Of a stretch of DNA of 64,000 nucleotides, positions 7,944-16,828 are shown in pieces. The translations under genes and the position numbers were made by a program. The stretch comes from an uncultured Lachnospiraceae bacterium (lineage in GTDB: Bacteria; Bacillota; Clostridia; Lachnospirales; Lachnospiraceae): contig URUY01000002.1 of the NCBI GenBank assembly GCA_900551115.1, positions 124,001 through 188,000 of the forward strand. Direction: 5' to 3'. The notes below the pieces were generated by a model. That model saw only the letters and a program-made list of their open reading frames with translations, was not told where the DNA came from and made no database searches. The stretch's first letter is position 1; each line of letters opens with the position of its first letter.

Positions 7944-8402
7944 ATGAATTTTTTTGAAGCATTATTTCAAAACAAAATTTTAATCTGCGCTGTTGCCGGC
8001 TGGTGTGTTGCGCAGGTGTTAAAGACATTGATCCATATGTTTTTTACAAAAAAATTTGTTGCGGAACGACTGGTAGGAAGCGGCGGCATGCCCAGTTCCC
8101 ATTCCGCTACCGCCAGCGCGCTGGCCACCGCAACCTGTTTGGCATTCGGTCCCCAAAGCTTTGAATTTGCCATTTCTCTTATTTTAGCCATCATTGTTAT
8201 GTATGATGCCATGGGCGTACGCAGAGAAACCGGCATACAGGCAAAGGTACTGAATGAAATGCTGGAAATATTTTCCGACATGGGCAGCGACATGTCGCCG
8301 CAGGACAAGCTGAAGGAGTTCGTGGGACATACTCCCCTGCAGGTTCTGATAGGCGCTGTTTTAGGCATTTTCATTGCAATTACAATGTACAATATGTTAT
8401 AA
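7944..8402 (+). CDS. Divergent PAP2 family membrane protein (DUF212, YuiD-like)
   Basis: 152 residues. Family features: WCVAQVLKTLIH in the first membrane helix, GSGGMPSSHSATASALATA (the PSSH motif shared with PAP2 acid phosphatases), and MYDAMGVRRETGIQAKVLNE. The last 20 residues form a membrane segment. The likely role is lipid- or polyprenyl-phosphate-related phosphatase activity, but DUF212 proteins are poorly characterised. The ATG at 7944 has GAGGTG 4 nt upstream; an in-frame GTG at 7932 overlaps that ribosome binding site and is less likely. It follows the AraC gene closely. Confidence 0.87.
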   Translation: MNFFEALFQNKILICAVAGWCVAQVLKTLIHMFFTKKFVAERLVGSGGMPSSHSATASALATATCLAFGPQSFEFAISLILAIIVMYDAMGVRRETGIQAKVLNEMLEIFSDMGSDMSPQDKLKEFVGHTPLQVLIGAVLGIFIAITMYNML

Positions 8403-8441
8403 TGAGGTTTAGGACTATTTTAACGAAAGAGAGGATTTTTC

Positions 8442-9611
8442 ATGAAAAAGAATAAACTTTTTCTGCTGTTATCCCTTTCAGCTGTACTTTTGCTCGGCGG
8501 CTGCGGTGGGAATGACAAAACACCGGTGCGTCCCAGTGATTTGGCTACAACTGTCACACCTTCAACGGAAGCACCGACTGAGACTACTGCTGAAAGCACT
8601 GTACCGGAGGAAACCTTAAGTGATCTTCCGCCTGAAGAAGGTATGGTACACAGCGCCCTTACCAACGAATGGGTAGATGAAGAAGTAGCTGCTTCCCGCC
8701 CTATTGCCGTTATGTTCCCTACTGACAGAGGTTCCCAGCCTCAATACGGCATCGGTTTGGCAGGCGTTTTATACGAATGTATGGAAGAGGGCGAAATGTC
8801 CCGTCAGATGGGTATTATTGAAGACTGGCAGGATTTGGAGCTGATTGGTAATATCAGAAGTGCCCGTGACTATTATGCATACTGGAGTATGGAATGGGAT
8901 TCCTTCTTTGTTCATTGGGGCGGTCCCTTCTACCTTGTTGATGTAGTAAAGCGCAGTGATGTCCACAATCTGTCCGGCTGCGGCATCGGTGCAGGAGATG
9001 TTACAGCACCTGCAACCGGAAGCGAAGCGTTCTACCGCTACCCGAAGGGCTCCTCACCTACTATTCACAACGGCTTTACCGATGGTCCCAGCCTTGTAGC
9101 AGTTATTGATAAGCTCGGTTACGAAACAGAGCATCGTGACAAGTACTATGAGCCCGACCACTTTAACTTTGCTCTTATGACAGAGCCCAACACCTTAGAG
9201 GATGCTTCCGACTCCTTTGAGGCTAACGAAATTGATTTATCCAAGATTTTTACGACTACCAAATCCTCTTTTGAATATGACGAAGAAAGCGGCACTTATT
9301 TAAAATATTTGTACGGCGAACCTCAGATAGATGAGCTGACAGGCGAACAGCTTGCTTTCTCAAACGTTATTATTCAGGATACCTATTGGGAATACCGTCC
9401 TGACAACAAATATCTTGTTTTCCAGGTGCATGATTCCGGACGCAGCGGCTATTACTTTACACAGGGCCGCGGCATCAAGATTACCTGGACCAAGGAAGAT
9501 GACTATTCTCCGACCAGATACTATGACATGGACGGCAATGAAATTGAACTCAATACAGGCCACACCTACATCGGTATTGCACAGGAAGGCCGTAATGTTA
9601 TCTACAACTAA
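8442..9611 (+). CDS. DUF3048 (YerB-like) lipoprotein
   Basis: 389 residues with a lipoprotein signal peptide: a Lys-rich start, a hydrophobic core, and the lipobox LLGGC with Cys21. A Thr/Pro/Glu-rich linker follows (residues about 25-65). The body matches the YerB/DUF3048 family: RPIAVMFPTDRGSQPQYGIG, ADIVYE-like GVLYECMEEGE, and the family hallmark GNIRSARDYY. Such proteins are anchored on the outer face of the membrane. Their function is unknown; the fold has been linked to peptidoglycan or nucleic-acid processing only by prediction. It has a GAGAGGA ribosome binding site and is followed by a strong terminator. Confidence 0.9.
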   Translation: MKKNKLFLLLSLSAVLLLGGCGGNDKTPVRPSDLATTVTPSTEAPTETTAESTVPEETLSDLPPEEGMVHSALTNEWVDEEVAASRPIAVMFPTDRGSQPQYGIGLAGVLYECMEEGEMSRQMGIIEDWQDLELIGNIRSARDYYAYWSMEWDSFFVHWGGPFYLVDVVKRSDVHNLSGCGIGAGDVTAPATGSEAFYRYPKGSSPTIHNGFTDGPSLVAVIDKLGYETEHRDKYYEPDHFNFALMTEPNTLEDASDSFEANEIDLSKIFTTTKSSFEYDEESGTYLKYLYGEPQIDELTGEQLAFSNVIIQDTYWEYRPDNKYLVFQVHDSGRSGYYFTQGRGIKITWTKEDDYSPTRYYDMDGNEIELNTGHTYIGIAQEGRNVIYN

Positions 9612-9623
9612 GCTTTACAGCTT

Positions 9624-9663
9624 AAAGGTGCAGCTTCTATTCGGAAGCTGCACCTTTTTATTT
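9624..9663 (+). terminator. Rho-independent terminator after the YerB-like gene
   Basis: A 14-bp perfect stem AAAGGTGCAGCTTC / GAAGCTGCACCTTT with a 6-nt loop, followed by TTTATTTG on the plus strand. It ends the three-gene plus-strand block. Confidence 0.93.
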
Positions 9664-9704
9664 GTTTTATCTTTTTTCTTTATTTTTCTGTTTTATCTGT
9701 TTCT

Positions 9705-11378
9705 TTATCCTAATTCCAGCCGGTTGACTGCCGAGAAAACAGCTCTCACGGATGCTCTGGTAATGTTGGAGCTTACGCCAACGCCATAGGTTACACGGCC
9801 TGTCTGTGAATCCAGCAGATGAATATAGGCTGCCGCCTGAGAGTTTGCACCGCTCTGCAATGCATGCTCCTCGTAATCCAACACCTTTATCCTGATGCCC
9901 AGTTCCTCGCACAATCCACGCTGTACAGCATCAATAGGACCGTTTCCGACTCCTTCAAAAATCTTCTGTACGCCATGGTTAGCATATACTACGGTCACTC
10001 TTGTGTCAAACTGACTTGCCACTTCTCCGCTCAAATCGTCTACGCGCAGCCTGCGGAAGTGAATCGGTTCCTTTTTATCCAGATATTCGGCACGGAAGCT
10101 TTCCATAATCTGTTCGGGAGATACTTCACCCTGCTTTTCGGATATATTCTGTATGACATTTGCAAATTCTTTGTGCATTGCCTTGGGCAGCTTGAAACCA
10201 AAATAGGTATCCATGACAAAAGCAACGCCGCCCTTGCCGGACTGAGAATTGATACGCACAATCGGTTCGTACTCTCTGCCGATATCTGCCGGGTCAATAG
10301 GAAGATACGGTACCTGCCAATGCTCGCTTTCTCTCTCCCGCATTGCCTTGACGCCCTTATTAATAGCATCCTGGTGGGAACCGGAAAAGGCTGTAAATAC
10401 CAACTTCCCGGCATAGGGATGTCTGGGATGCACCTGCATTTTACAGCAGCGTTCATATATTTCAATAATATCATTTACTTTTTCTATGTTAAGCTCCGGA
10501 TTTATCCCCTGTGAAAACATATTGTATGCAATGTTTAAAATATCCACGTTACCGGTACGTTCTCCGTTGCCGAAGAGGGTACCTTCCACACGATCTGCCC
10601 CCGCCAGCATGGCTAGCTCGGCACTGGCTACGCCGGTTCCTCTGTCATTGTGGGGATGTACACTGACAATAATGCTTTCCCTGTTTTCAAAATGGCTTAT
10701 CATCCACTCAATCTGATCTGCAAATACATTTGGTGTATTCATTTCCACCGTAGAAGGCAGGTTTATTATCATGGGATTCTCTTTTGTCGGTCCCCAGGTC
10801 CGCTGTACAGCCGTACAGATTTCCAATGCAAAATCAAGCTCCGTGCCGGTAAAGCTTTCCGGAGAATACTCTAAAACAATCTTACCCGGAAAATCTGCCG
10901 CATGCTTTTTCACCAGCTCCGTTCCTTTTACCGCAATATCAATAATCTCTTCCCGGTTCATATGGAACACCACGTCCCTCTGCAGGGTAGAGGTAGAATT
11001 ATAAATATGCACTACCGCCTGCTTACAGCCTTCTATAGCTTCAAAGGTTCTGTCAATCAGTTCTTCCCTGCACTGCGTCAGCACCTGTACCCGCACGTCA
11101 TCCGGTATCAGCCTTCTGTCCACAAGCTGCCGCAGGAAATCAAACTCAATCTGGCTGGCTGCAGGAAATCCTATTTCAATTTCCTTAAATCCCAAATTTA
11201 CCAAGAACTCAAACATTTCGATTTTTTCATTTACCTGCATAGGGTCTATCAACGCCTGATTACCGTCCCTCAAATCGACACTGCACCATATAGGCGCTTT
11301 TTCGATTTCCCTGTTCGGCCACTGACGTTCTTTATAGTCTATTACCGGATTTTTACAATATCTCTTATAGTTTAACAT
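9705..11378 (-). CDS. leuA: 2-isopropylmalate synthase
   Basis: 557 residues, the long LeuA type 2 form. First step of leucine synthesis: acetyl-CoA plus 2-oxoisovalerate. The TIM-barrel start has WCSVDLRDGNQALIDPM with the metal-binding Asp, then EIEIGFPAASQIEFDF, and HPHNDRGTGVASAE supplies the metal-binding His residues. FGNGERTGNVD is also typical. The C-terminal 130 residues are the regulatory LeuA domain, where leucine normally binds. GGGAGGAAGG precedes the ATG. I saw no T-box in the short upstream region; the gene lies after the HPr gene with only a small hairpin between. Confidence 0.96.
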   Translation of the reverse strand: MLNYKRYCKNPVIDYKERQWPNREIEKAPIWCSVDLRDGNQALIDPMQVNEKIEMFEFLVNLGFKEIEIGFPAASQIEFDFLRQLVDRRLIPDDVRVQVLTQCREELIDRTFEAIEGCKQAVVHIYNSTSTLQRDVVFHMNREEIIDIAVKGTELVKKHAADFPGKIVLEYSPESFTGTELDFALEICTAVQRTWGPTKENPMIINLPSTVEMNTPNVFADQIEWMISHFENRESIIVSVHPHNDRGTGVASAELAMLAGADRVEGTLFGNGERTGNVDILNIAYNMFSQGINPELNIEKVNDIIEIYERCCKMQVHPRHPYAGKLVFTAFSGSHQDAINKGVKAMRERESEHWQVPYLPIDPADIGREYEPIVRINSQSGKGGVAFVMDTYFGFKLPKAMHKEFANVIQNISEKQGEVSPEQIMESFRAEYLDKKEPIHFRRLRVDDLSGEVASQFDTRVTVVYANHGVQKIFEGVGNGPIDAVQRGLCEELGIRIKVLDYEEHALQSGANSQAAAYIHLLDSQTGRVTYGVGVSSNITRASVRAVFSAVNRLELG

Positions 11379-11402
11379 ATAGCCTTCCTCCCGATATAAA
11401 AT

Positions 11403-11424
11403 CAGCCCATCAAAAGATGGGCTG
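11403..11424 (-). terminator. Hairpin between HPr and leuA (weak terminator)
   Basis: A 9-bp stem CAGCCCATC / GATGGGCTG with a 4-nt loop. On the minus strand it is followed by ATTTTATAT, an interrupted T-run. It lies 20 bp past the HPr stop and 25 bp before leuA, so partial read-through into leuA is possible. Confidence 0.6.
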
Positions 11425-11443
11425 TAGCTGCTCTTATAAAACT

Positions 11444-11707
11444 TTATTCACCAAGACCACTTTCTATCGCTCCTACCAAAGCCTTCAATGCATCTTCTTC
11501 GTCTTCACCCTCACAGGCAAATTCAATCTCATCACCGCATTTTACACATGCGCCCAAGACACTAAGTACACTCTTTGCATTTGCTATGTTGTCCCTGTAT
11601 TTGAATGTAACCATAGACTTAAACTTCATCGCTTCCTTACACAGAATGCCTGCCGGTCTCAAATGCAGTCCAGTCGGGTTCTTAATAACCACCTTTTGGC
11701 TAACCAT
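11444..11707 (-). CDS. ptsH: HPr family phosphocarrier protein
   Basis: 87 residues, the usual HPr size. The active-site segment NPTGLHLRPAG carries the histidine that accepts phosphate from enzyme I in the sugar phosphotransferase system. The regulatory serine region, usually KSIMGVMSL, reads NAKSVLSVLG, so Ser is kept but its surroundings differ. The protein has four cysteines, unusual for HPr. It is preceded by a good promoter at 11745-11773 and has GGAGG as ribosome binding site. No other pts gene is nearby, so it may serve either transport or regulation. Confidence 0.88.
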   Translation of the reverse strand: MVSQKVVIKNPTGLHLRPAGILCKEAMKFKSMVTFKYRDNIANAKSVLSVLGACVKCGDEIEFACEGEDEEDALKALVGAIESGLGE

Positions 11708-11744
11708 GCTGTAATACCTCCAATTTCCTTCTCACGCTAGTTTT

Positions 11745-11773
11745 ACTATATCATTTTTTGACACGAATCACAA
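11745..11773 (-). promoter_or_regulatory. Sigma-A-like promoter for HPr
   Basis: TTGTGA-N17-TATAGT on the minus strand, leaving a leader of about 30 nt before the HPr ATG. Its -35 element starts within 10 bp of the glmM stop codon. Confidence 0.7.
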
Positions 11774-11779
11774 GCTTTT

Positions 11780-13129
11780 TTAAAACATAATATCCTGTAT
11801 TAATCCGGCCAGCCGTTCTGCTTCCCCCTGAATCAGTTCTTTATCCTTTCCTTCTATCATAACTCTGACTAAAGGCTCTGTTCCGGAAGGACGAATCAGT
11901 ACACGGCCTTCTCCGGCAAACTTTTTCGTCAGAGTTTCAATTGCCTGCGCTATTTCCGGATACTCCAGATAATGCTCTTTCTTGTGATTGGCAACCTTCG
12001 CGTTGACAAGCGCCTGAGGCAGCACCTCCATTATCTTTGCAAGCTCTGAAAGCGGTTCTGCTGTATCTACCATAACCTGCAGCAGATGCAGTGCGCTCAA
12101 AAGACCGTCCCCCGTTGTGTTTTCATCCAGAAAAATAACATGGCCCGACTGTTCGCCGCCAAGGCTTGCTCCGATTTCACGCATCCGCTCCAGTACATAG
12201 CGGTCTCCCACCTTGGTCTGTTCTGCTGTAATTTTGTTTTTCTCAGCCATCAGGAAAAAGCCTAAATTGCTCATAATGGTTGCTACTATGGTATTCTGCT
12301 TCAGCGTGCCTTTTTTCTTCATATAGTTGCCTACTATGGACATAATCTGGTCGCCGTCCACAATCTTACCGTTTTCATCCACAGCCAGCAGCCTGTCGGC
12401 ATCTCCGTCAAAGGCAAGCCCCACATTTGCCTTTTCGTATACCACACGCGCCTGCAGCTCCTCCATATGGGTAGAACCACAGTTGGCATTGATATTCGTA
12501 CCATCGGGATTGTTGTGTATTGCCACTACCTCTGCTCCCAACTCCTTCAAGGCTTCTACAGAGGTATAAAAGGAAGCTCCCTCTGCACAATCCACTACGA
12601 TTTTCATTCCCCGCAAATCTACTGCAACGGACTGAATCGCATGATTGATATATTCTTCCCTTGCATCCGTGCGGTGCTTTACCTTGCCTACTCCTGAACC
12701 GGTAGGGAATTTTACGCCCTGCATATTGCTGTTGATAAGCGTTTCTATCTCATCCTCCAATTCATCCGGCAGCTTATAGCCGTTGCCGTCAAAGAACTTA
12801 ATACCGTTAAATTCCACCGGATTGTGAGAAGCGGAAATCACAACGCCTGCATCTACTTTGTACTTTTTCGTCAGATACGCAATAGCAGGTGTAGGAAGCA
12901 CTCCCACATAAATACAGTTGGCTCCCACAGAACAGGCTCCTGCCATCAGGGCATTTGCCAGCATATCCCCCGAGATTCTTGTATCGCAGCCTACCATCAT
13001 CGTTGGTTTATGCTCTTTTTCCTTTGTAAGCACGTAAGCTCCTGCCTGACCAAGCTGCATTGCCAAAAGCGGGGTCAGCTCTTCATTGGCAATTCCTCTT
13101 ACTCCATCCGTTCCAAATAAACGTCCCAT
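11780..13129 (-). CDS. glmM: Phosphoglucosamine mutase
   Basis: 449 residues, full length. Converts glucosamine-6-phosphate to glucosamine-1-phosphate for peptidoglycan precursor synthesis. Motifs: MGRLFGTDGVRGIAN at the start, the catalytic phosphoserine loop VVISASHNPVEFNGIKFF near residue 100, the metal-binding DGDADR, the sugar-binding GGEQSGH, and the phosphate-binding RPSGTEPLVRVM near the end. It ends the cdaA-cdaR-glmM group; in Firmicutes GlmM physically interacts with CdaA and restrains c-di-AMP synthesis, so the linkage has functional meaning. Confidence 0.97.
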   Translation of the reverse strand: MGRLFGTDGVRGIANEELTPLLAMQLGQAGAYVLTKEKEHKPTMMVGCDTRISGDMLANALMAGACSVGANCIYVGVLPTPAIAYLTKKYKVDAGVVISASHNPVEFNGIKFFDGNGYKLPDELEDEIETLINSNMQGVKFPTGSGVGKVKHRTDAREEYINHAIQSVAVDLRGMKIVVDCAEGASFYTSVEALKELGAEVVAIHNNPDGTNINANCGSTHMEELQARVVYEKANVGLAFDGDADRLLAVDENGKIVDGDQIMSIVGNYMKKKGTLKQNTIVATIMSNLGFFLMAEKNKITAEQTKVGDRYVLERMREIGASLGGEQSGHVIFLDENTTGDGLLSALHLLQVMVDTAEPLSELAKIMEVLPQALVNAKVANHKKEHYLEYPEIAQAIETLTKKFAGEGRVLIRPSGTEPLVRVMIEGKDKELIQGEAERLAGLIQDIMF

Positions 13130-13133
13130 TTAC

Positions 13134-14435
13134 TTATGATTCCTCCATTTTCGTTATCTTGACAAGCACTTTCAGAGGCTGTGCAATCGTAATATTTTCT
13201 GAAAGTGTAAATTCTGCCTCTATCTCATATATACCGGGGGTTAAGCTTTCCAGATTCCGGTCCTCCATAAAGTCTGCTATACTGATCTGTCCGTACAGAG
13301 TTTCTTCATTCAGCGCTTCTATTTCTGCTCCCAAGCCTTTGATGCCCAGAATATAAGTTACCTCTTCCCCGTCAAGCTCTACCGTATATCCCGCGGGCAC
13401 ACCGGTTATCCTGATATGCTCCGGTGCAATATTCAGACTTTTCTGCATTTCCTTTTCAATATAAACCGTTACGATTGCTTTTCCCTTAAAGGAAGAATCT
13501 GACAGCGTAACGCCTTCAGGCAGATAATCCTCCACATCAATACTGGTTATCATATTCTCCGCCTGTCCGGTAATATTAAGAGCTTCCTCAGGAATGACAA
13601 TTTCATTTATCTTGCTCAGTGTTTCGGCAGTACCTGCAATCTGCACGCTCTCCGGTACGCTGGCAATTTCACCCGTAAACAGATAGCCTGCCGCCGGTGT
13701 GCCTGTGACAGCATAGGTGATAGGTACGCTCTTTGTCGCGAGAATTCCTACCCGCACGCGCACTGACTTTATATTAATAGTCAGGTTATCCGCCGATATC
13801 TCTTTTCCGTCAGCGTCATATAATTTTACGTCAGCATAGGTAGAAATATCACTGGTGGAACCTGTTACGTCAACTTTTGCCGTTGCCGTTGCAATTTGAG
13901 AAATGACAGAAGCCGGTCCCGATACCTCTATCCGGTTTTGGTCAGGCGTTGCACTGCTTATAATATAACCGTCCGCTACTTCTCCGGCAGTTTCCACTTC
14001 CAATTCAATCCGTTTTGTCTTTTTATCTTCAATATTGAGCTTTAATATTTCATTGCTTCCTGAAATATCAGATATCTTATCGTTATAACGCAGGGAATAA
14101 AAAGTGATTTCCACAGTACCGGTATATGTCAGTTTACTAAAATCCGCTTCTGCCACGATGTCACTGGCACTCAGCTCATCCCTTATGGATTTTGGTGCCG
14201 TCACCGTCACACGGGACACCACATCTGTCTTATCAAGGATTTCATATACCTTGCCTTCATCCGTCAGCTCGTCTGTATTGACTAATTTTACAGGAATATT
14301 ATAAAAAGGCTTTTGGTCTTCCGGGTCTTCAATATTCATAACAAGCAGCCAGAGTAAAAAAGCCGCCACTAAGGAAAAGAGCTTCAGAGCCCAGTTATTC
14401 AGCAGTTTTTTTCTTATCTTTATCTTCTTTTTCAA
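13134..14435 (-). CDS. cdaR: CdaR, YbbR-domain regulator of diadenylate cyclase
   Basis: 433 residues. A basic N-terminus is followed by one membrane helix (residues about 14-32, LKLFSLVAAFLLWLLVMNIE) and about four extracytoplasmic YbbR-type beta domains. In Bacillus and Listeria CdaR modulates the activity of CdaA. The start codon lies inside cdaA, giving a 41-bp overlap in a different frame. No later Met gives a protein that keeps the membrane helix, so this long overlap seems real. It is followed within 5 bp by glmM. Confidence 0.92.
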   Translation of the reverse strand: MKKKIKIRKKLLNNWALKLFSLVAAFLLWLLVMNIEDPEDQKPFYNIPVKLVNTDELTDEGKVYEILDKTDVVSRVTVTAPKSIRDELSASDIVAEADFSKLTYTGTVEITFYSLRYNDKISDISGSNEILKLNIEDKKTKRIELEVETAGEVADGYIISSATPDQNRIEVSGPASVISQIATATAKVDVTGSTSDISTYADVKLYDADGKEISADNLTINIKSVRVRVGILATKSVPITYAVTGTPAAGYLFTGEIASVPESVQIAGTAETLSKINEIVIPEEALNITGQAENMITSIDVEDYLPEGVTLSDSSFKGKAIVTVYIEKEMQKSLNIAPEHIRITGVPAGYTVELDGEEVTYILGIKGLGAEIEALNEETLYGQISIADFMEDRNLESLTPGIYEIEAEFTLSENITIAQPLKVLVKITKMEES

Positions 14436-15306
14436 CTTTATCTGTCCTGCTCCTTCCTTTAAAAATTTTATAGCTCTTCTTTACCTCTTCATTGCCGCCC
14501 GGCAATGCCAGCATCAGCTTTTGCTTCAGCTTTTCTCCATCCAGATTTGTCTCAAGATTTCCTTTATATGCTACGCTGATACGGCCTGTTTCTTCGGAAA
14601 CAATCACTGTCACTGCATCTGTTACTTCGCTGATGCCCAGTCCTGCACGATGTCTGGTTCCTAACTGCTTATCCAGACTCAGATTGTCGGAAAGCGGCAG
14701 ATAGCAGGTTGCTGACGCAATCCTGTTTCCCCGCACAATAACAGCACCGTCGTGCAACGGTGTATTATGTTCAAATATATTAATCAGTAATTGGCTGGTT
14801 ACAAGTCCGTCTACGTCAATACCGGTTCTTTCAAAGTCTCCCAAAGGCTGCTTGCCTTCAATGACAATCAATGCACCGGTCCTGACCTTGCCCATTTCCA
14901 CGCACGCCTTGGCAATCTCATTTACCGTCTTATCGGAAAATACGCCTTCCGCCCTTTTCGTACCGGAAAAGGGAAGCACGCTGGAAATAATTTCCTTATT
15001 TCCTAACTCCTCAAGCGCCTTTCTAAGCTCCGGCTGCAGCACTACAATAAGCGCCGTCACCGCAAAGCCCAAAATATTGCTTCCCATCCAAAGTATGGTG
15101 TTCATGTGAAAATATGCCGCAAGCAGCCAAAACGCAAGTATGATAACAAGGCCCTTGAGCAAAGCCCAGGCCCTGGTGTTTTTTATCCAGATAAGAATGT
15201 GGTAAATAAGGAATGAAATAATAATTATTTCAACCGCACTTGCAAAATCCATATCCGGCATACGCCTTATCATATTGTCTGTTAATCTTTGAATTTGCTG
15301 CTGCAT
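14395..15306 (-). CDS. cdaA: Diadenylate cyclase CdaA
   Basis: 303 residues. Makes cyclic di-AMP from two ATP, a signal controlling potassium and osmolyte balance and wall homeostasis. About three membrane helices occupy the first 95 residues (IIISFLIYHILIWI, LVIILAFWLLAAYF, and ILGFAVTALIVVL). The cyclase (DAC) domain carries the catalytic motifs LHDGAVIV and GTRHRAGLG. The charged tail (KEDKDKKK) lies over the start of cdaR. The set cdaA-cdaR-glmM is the conserved Firmicutes arrangement. Confidence 0.96.
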   Translation of the reverse strand: MQQQIQRLTDNMIRRMPDMDFASAVEIIIISFLIYHILIWIKNTRAWALLKGLVIILAFWLLAAYFHMNTILWMGSNILGFAVTALIVVLQPELRKALEELGNKEIISSVLPFSGTKRAEGVFSDKTVNEIAKACVEMGKVRTGALIVIEGKQPLGDFERTGIDVDGLVTSQLLINIFEHNTPLHDGAVIVRGNRIASATCYLPLSDNLSLDKQLGTRHRAGLGISEVTDAVTVIVSEETGRISVAYKGNLETNLDGEKLKQKLMLALPGGNEEVKKSYKIFKGRSRTDKVEKEDKDKKKTAE

Positions 15307-15322
15307 GTAGTGTTATCCTGCC

Positions 15323-16399
15323 TTAAATATCATCAAAATCATCAGAAGCATTTCTTGTGGAAATGGTTCTGGAAGGAGCCTGCCTTCCGGCTGTCCGCTG
15401 CCCGGTGCGTCCTGCACTGCCGCTGTTTCTCACCGGCTGGTGCATGCTGCTCCCGTGAGCCGCGGAACGTCCCACCTGCGTGTTAATATGCTTTACAGTC
15501 TTTTCCGGCGCTGCTACAGACATCTTCGGCACCGCCTTTACATAGTAATAATATTCATCGTCCTCAAACTGCACCTTTTCTGTTCTGCTGTAATCCACGC
15601 TGAACACAAAGAACTGCAGTACTACGGTCAGCCCCAGTGAAATCAGAGAGCCGAACAGTACGCCCAGCACAGAAACATTGGTATCGTACATCAGGTCACC
15701 CAAAAGCAGTATGACTACATTAATGAAGGTTCCTGCTATCATGGCAACCGTCCAGGAATGGTCTACCGACATCCTGCGGATAATATAAACAACCAGCACG
15801 GTAAATGCAAATGCCGCCACCGTAATCATCATTTCCTTATTGCCGATAATGCCGTCTATTACCATTCTGAGCCTTACCGTTACTTCATTTTCATCCAATG
15901 CATTGATGGACGGTGCATTAACGGATATAAAATGCACCAGGTAATAAACGATTACGCCGCAGCCTACAGATATTGCAGATGCCGGCGTCCCTACCAGTCC
16001 CATAGCAAGGGGCATAACATAGGGAATCCGCAGTCCGAAGCAAATGGGCGTCAGCAGCACTACCAGAGAATCTTTGGGTGAAAATCGGAAGAATAAAAGG
16101 GACATAACGAAAAACAGGCAAAATCCCACCAATGCCGCCTCAACCGCCAAAGAAAATAAATGCAGAAGCACAAATACCGCCGCAAAAAAAACAGTAAAGC
16201 CTGTGGGCAAAAAGGAGCATAACAGCGCTGCAATCAGCACCACTGCCACATTGTTGATTTTGGACATATAACCAAGCTGTCCGTTCACACATAAAAGCGC
16301 TATGAAGGCCAGCAGAAATTTCAGTGCCGGCATAATAAATACTTCGTTTTTACTGTAAAATTTCTTTATCAGTTCTTTTGTTTCCAGTAGGTTTCTCAT
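15323..16399 (-). CDS. Unknown polytopic membrane protein upstream of cdaA
   Basis: 358 residues with about eight hydrophobic segments between residues 25 and 275. A cytoplasmic-looking tail follows: an acidic, tyrosine-rich patch (EDDEYYYYVKAV) and then a basic Ser/Arg/Gly-rich low-complexity stretch ending in DDFDDI. I do not recognise the family. It lies 16 bp upstream of cdaA and 11 bp downstream of another membrane protein, so it should be expressed with c-di-AMP synthesis. A transporter-like or scaffold role is possible but not shown. Confidence 0.8.
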   Translation of the reverse strand: MRNLLETKELIKKFYSKNEVFIMPALKFLLAFIALLCVNGQLGYMSKINNVAVVLIAALLCSFLPTGFTVFFAAVFVLLHLFSLAVEAALVGFCLFFVMSLLFFRFSPKDSLVVLLTPICFGLRIPYVMPLAMGLVGTPASAISVGCGVIVYYLVHFISVNAPSINALDENEVTVRLRMVIDGIIGNKEMMITVAAFAFTVLVVYIIRRMSVDHSWTVAMIAGTFINVVILLLGDLMYDTNVSVLGVLFGSLISLGLTVVLQFFVFSVDYSRTEKVQFEDDEYYYYVKAVPKMSVAAPEKTVKHINTQVGRSAAHGSSMHQPVRNSGSAGRTGQRTAGRQAPSRTISTRNASDDFDDI

Positions 16400-16410
16400 A
16401 TTAAAGCCTT

Positions 16411-16809
16411 TCAGTAATTTTTGTTTTTGTCATACAGGGAAGCCAGCTTTTTTAAATTGTTGTAATAATTTTTCATGCTTTTTTTTGCTTTGCTGTAACG
16501 GTAAGAATATACCGCATAGGTCAGCAGGGCAAACCCGATTACGACTCCGCCATAAATCATCAATACATTTTTGGCAAATACGAATAAATCCATTTTATAA
16601 ATATCCAGCATAAAATTTTCAAAATCATAAAGAATGTAAAGCCCAAAAAACATAAAAAACGCTATGGTGGCACTGATTACGGACTTTACCACCTGCATTC
16701 CCACATAATCGCTGCGGAAATAATTATGAGTTACCGCATTTCTTTTTCCTTCTCCTGATTCATAAGATGCCAGCTTAGTCATCAGTATGATTCGCTCTTC
16801 GTTTAACAT
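16411..16809 (-). CDS. Small unknown membrane protein with two helices
   Basis: 132 residues. Two membrane helices lie near residues 42-62 (VISATIAFFMFFGLYILY) and 80-105. The basic C-terminal tail is rich in Lys, Tyr and Asn (YRYSKAKKSMKNYYNNLKKL). The short loop and basic end suggest both termini face the cytoplasm. No family recognised. It sits between yvyF and the larger unknown membrane protein in what looks like one operon leading to cdaA-cdaR-glmM. Confidence 0.78.
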   Translation of the reverse strand: MLNEERIILMTKLASYESGEGKRNAVTHNYFRSDYVGMQVVKSVISATIAFFMFFGLYILYDFENFMLDIYKMDLFVFAKNVLMIYGGVVIGFALLTYAVYSYRYSKAKKSMKNYYNNLKKLASLYDKNKNY

Positions 16810-16828
16810 ATATCCTGCCTCTCATATC

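Noticed and set aside
9819..10514. Plus-strand 231-codon open frame
   Set aside because: Antisense to leuA, which is conserved in full; no ribosome binding site.
11379..11443. T-box or leucine leader before leuA
   Set aside because: The spacer is only about 65 bp and holds just one simple hairpin; there is no T-box core sequence or leucine-codon-rich leader peptide.
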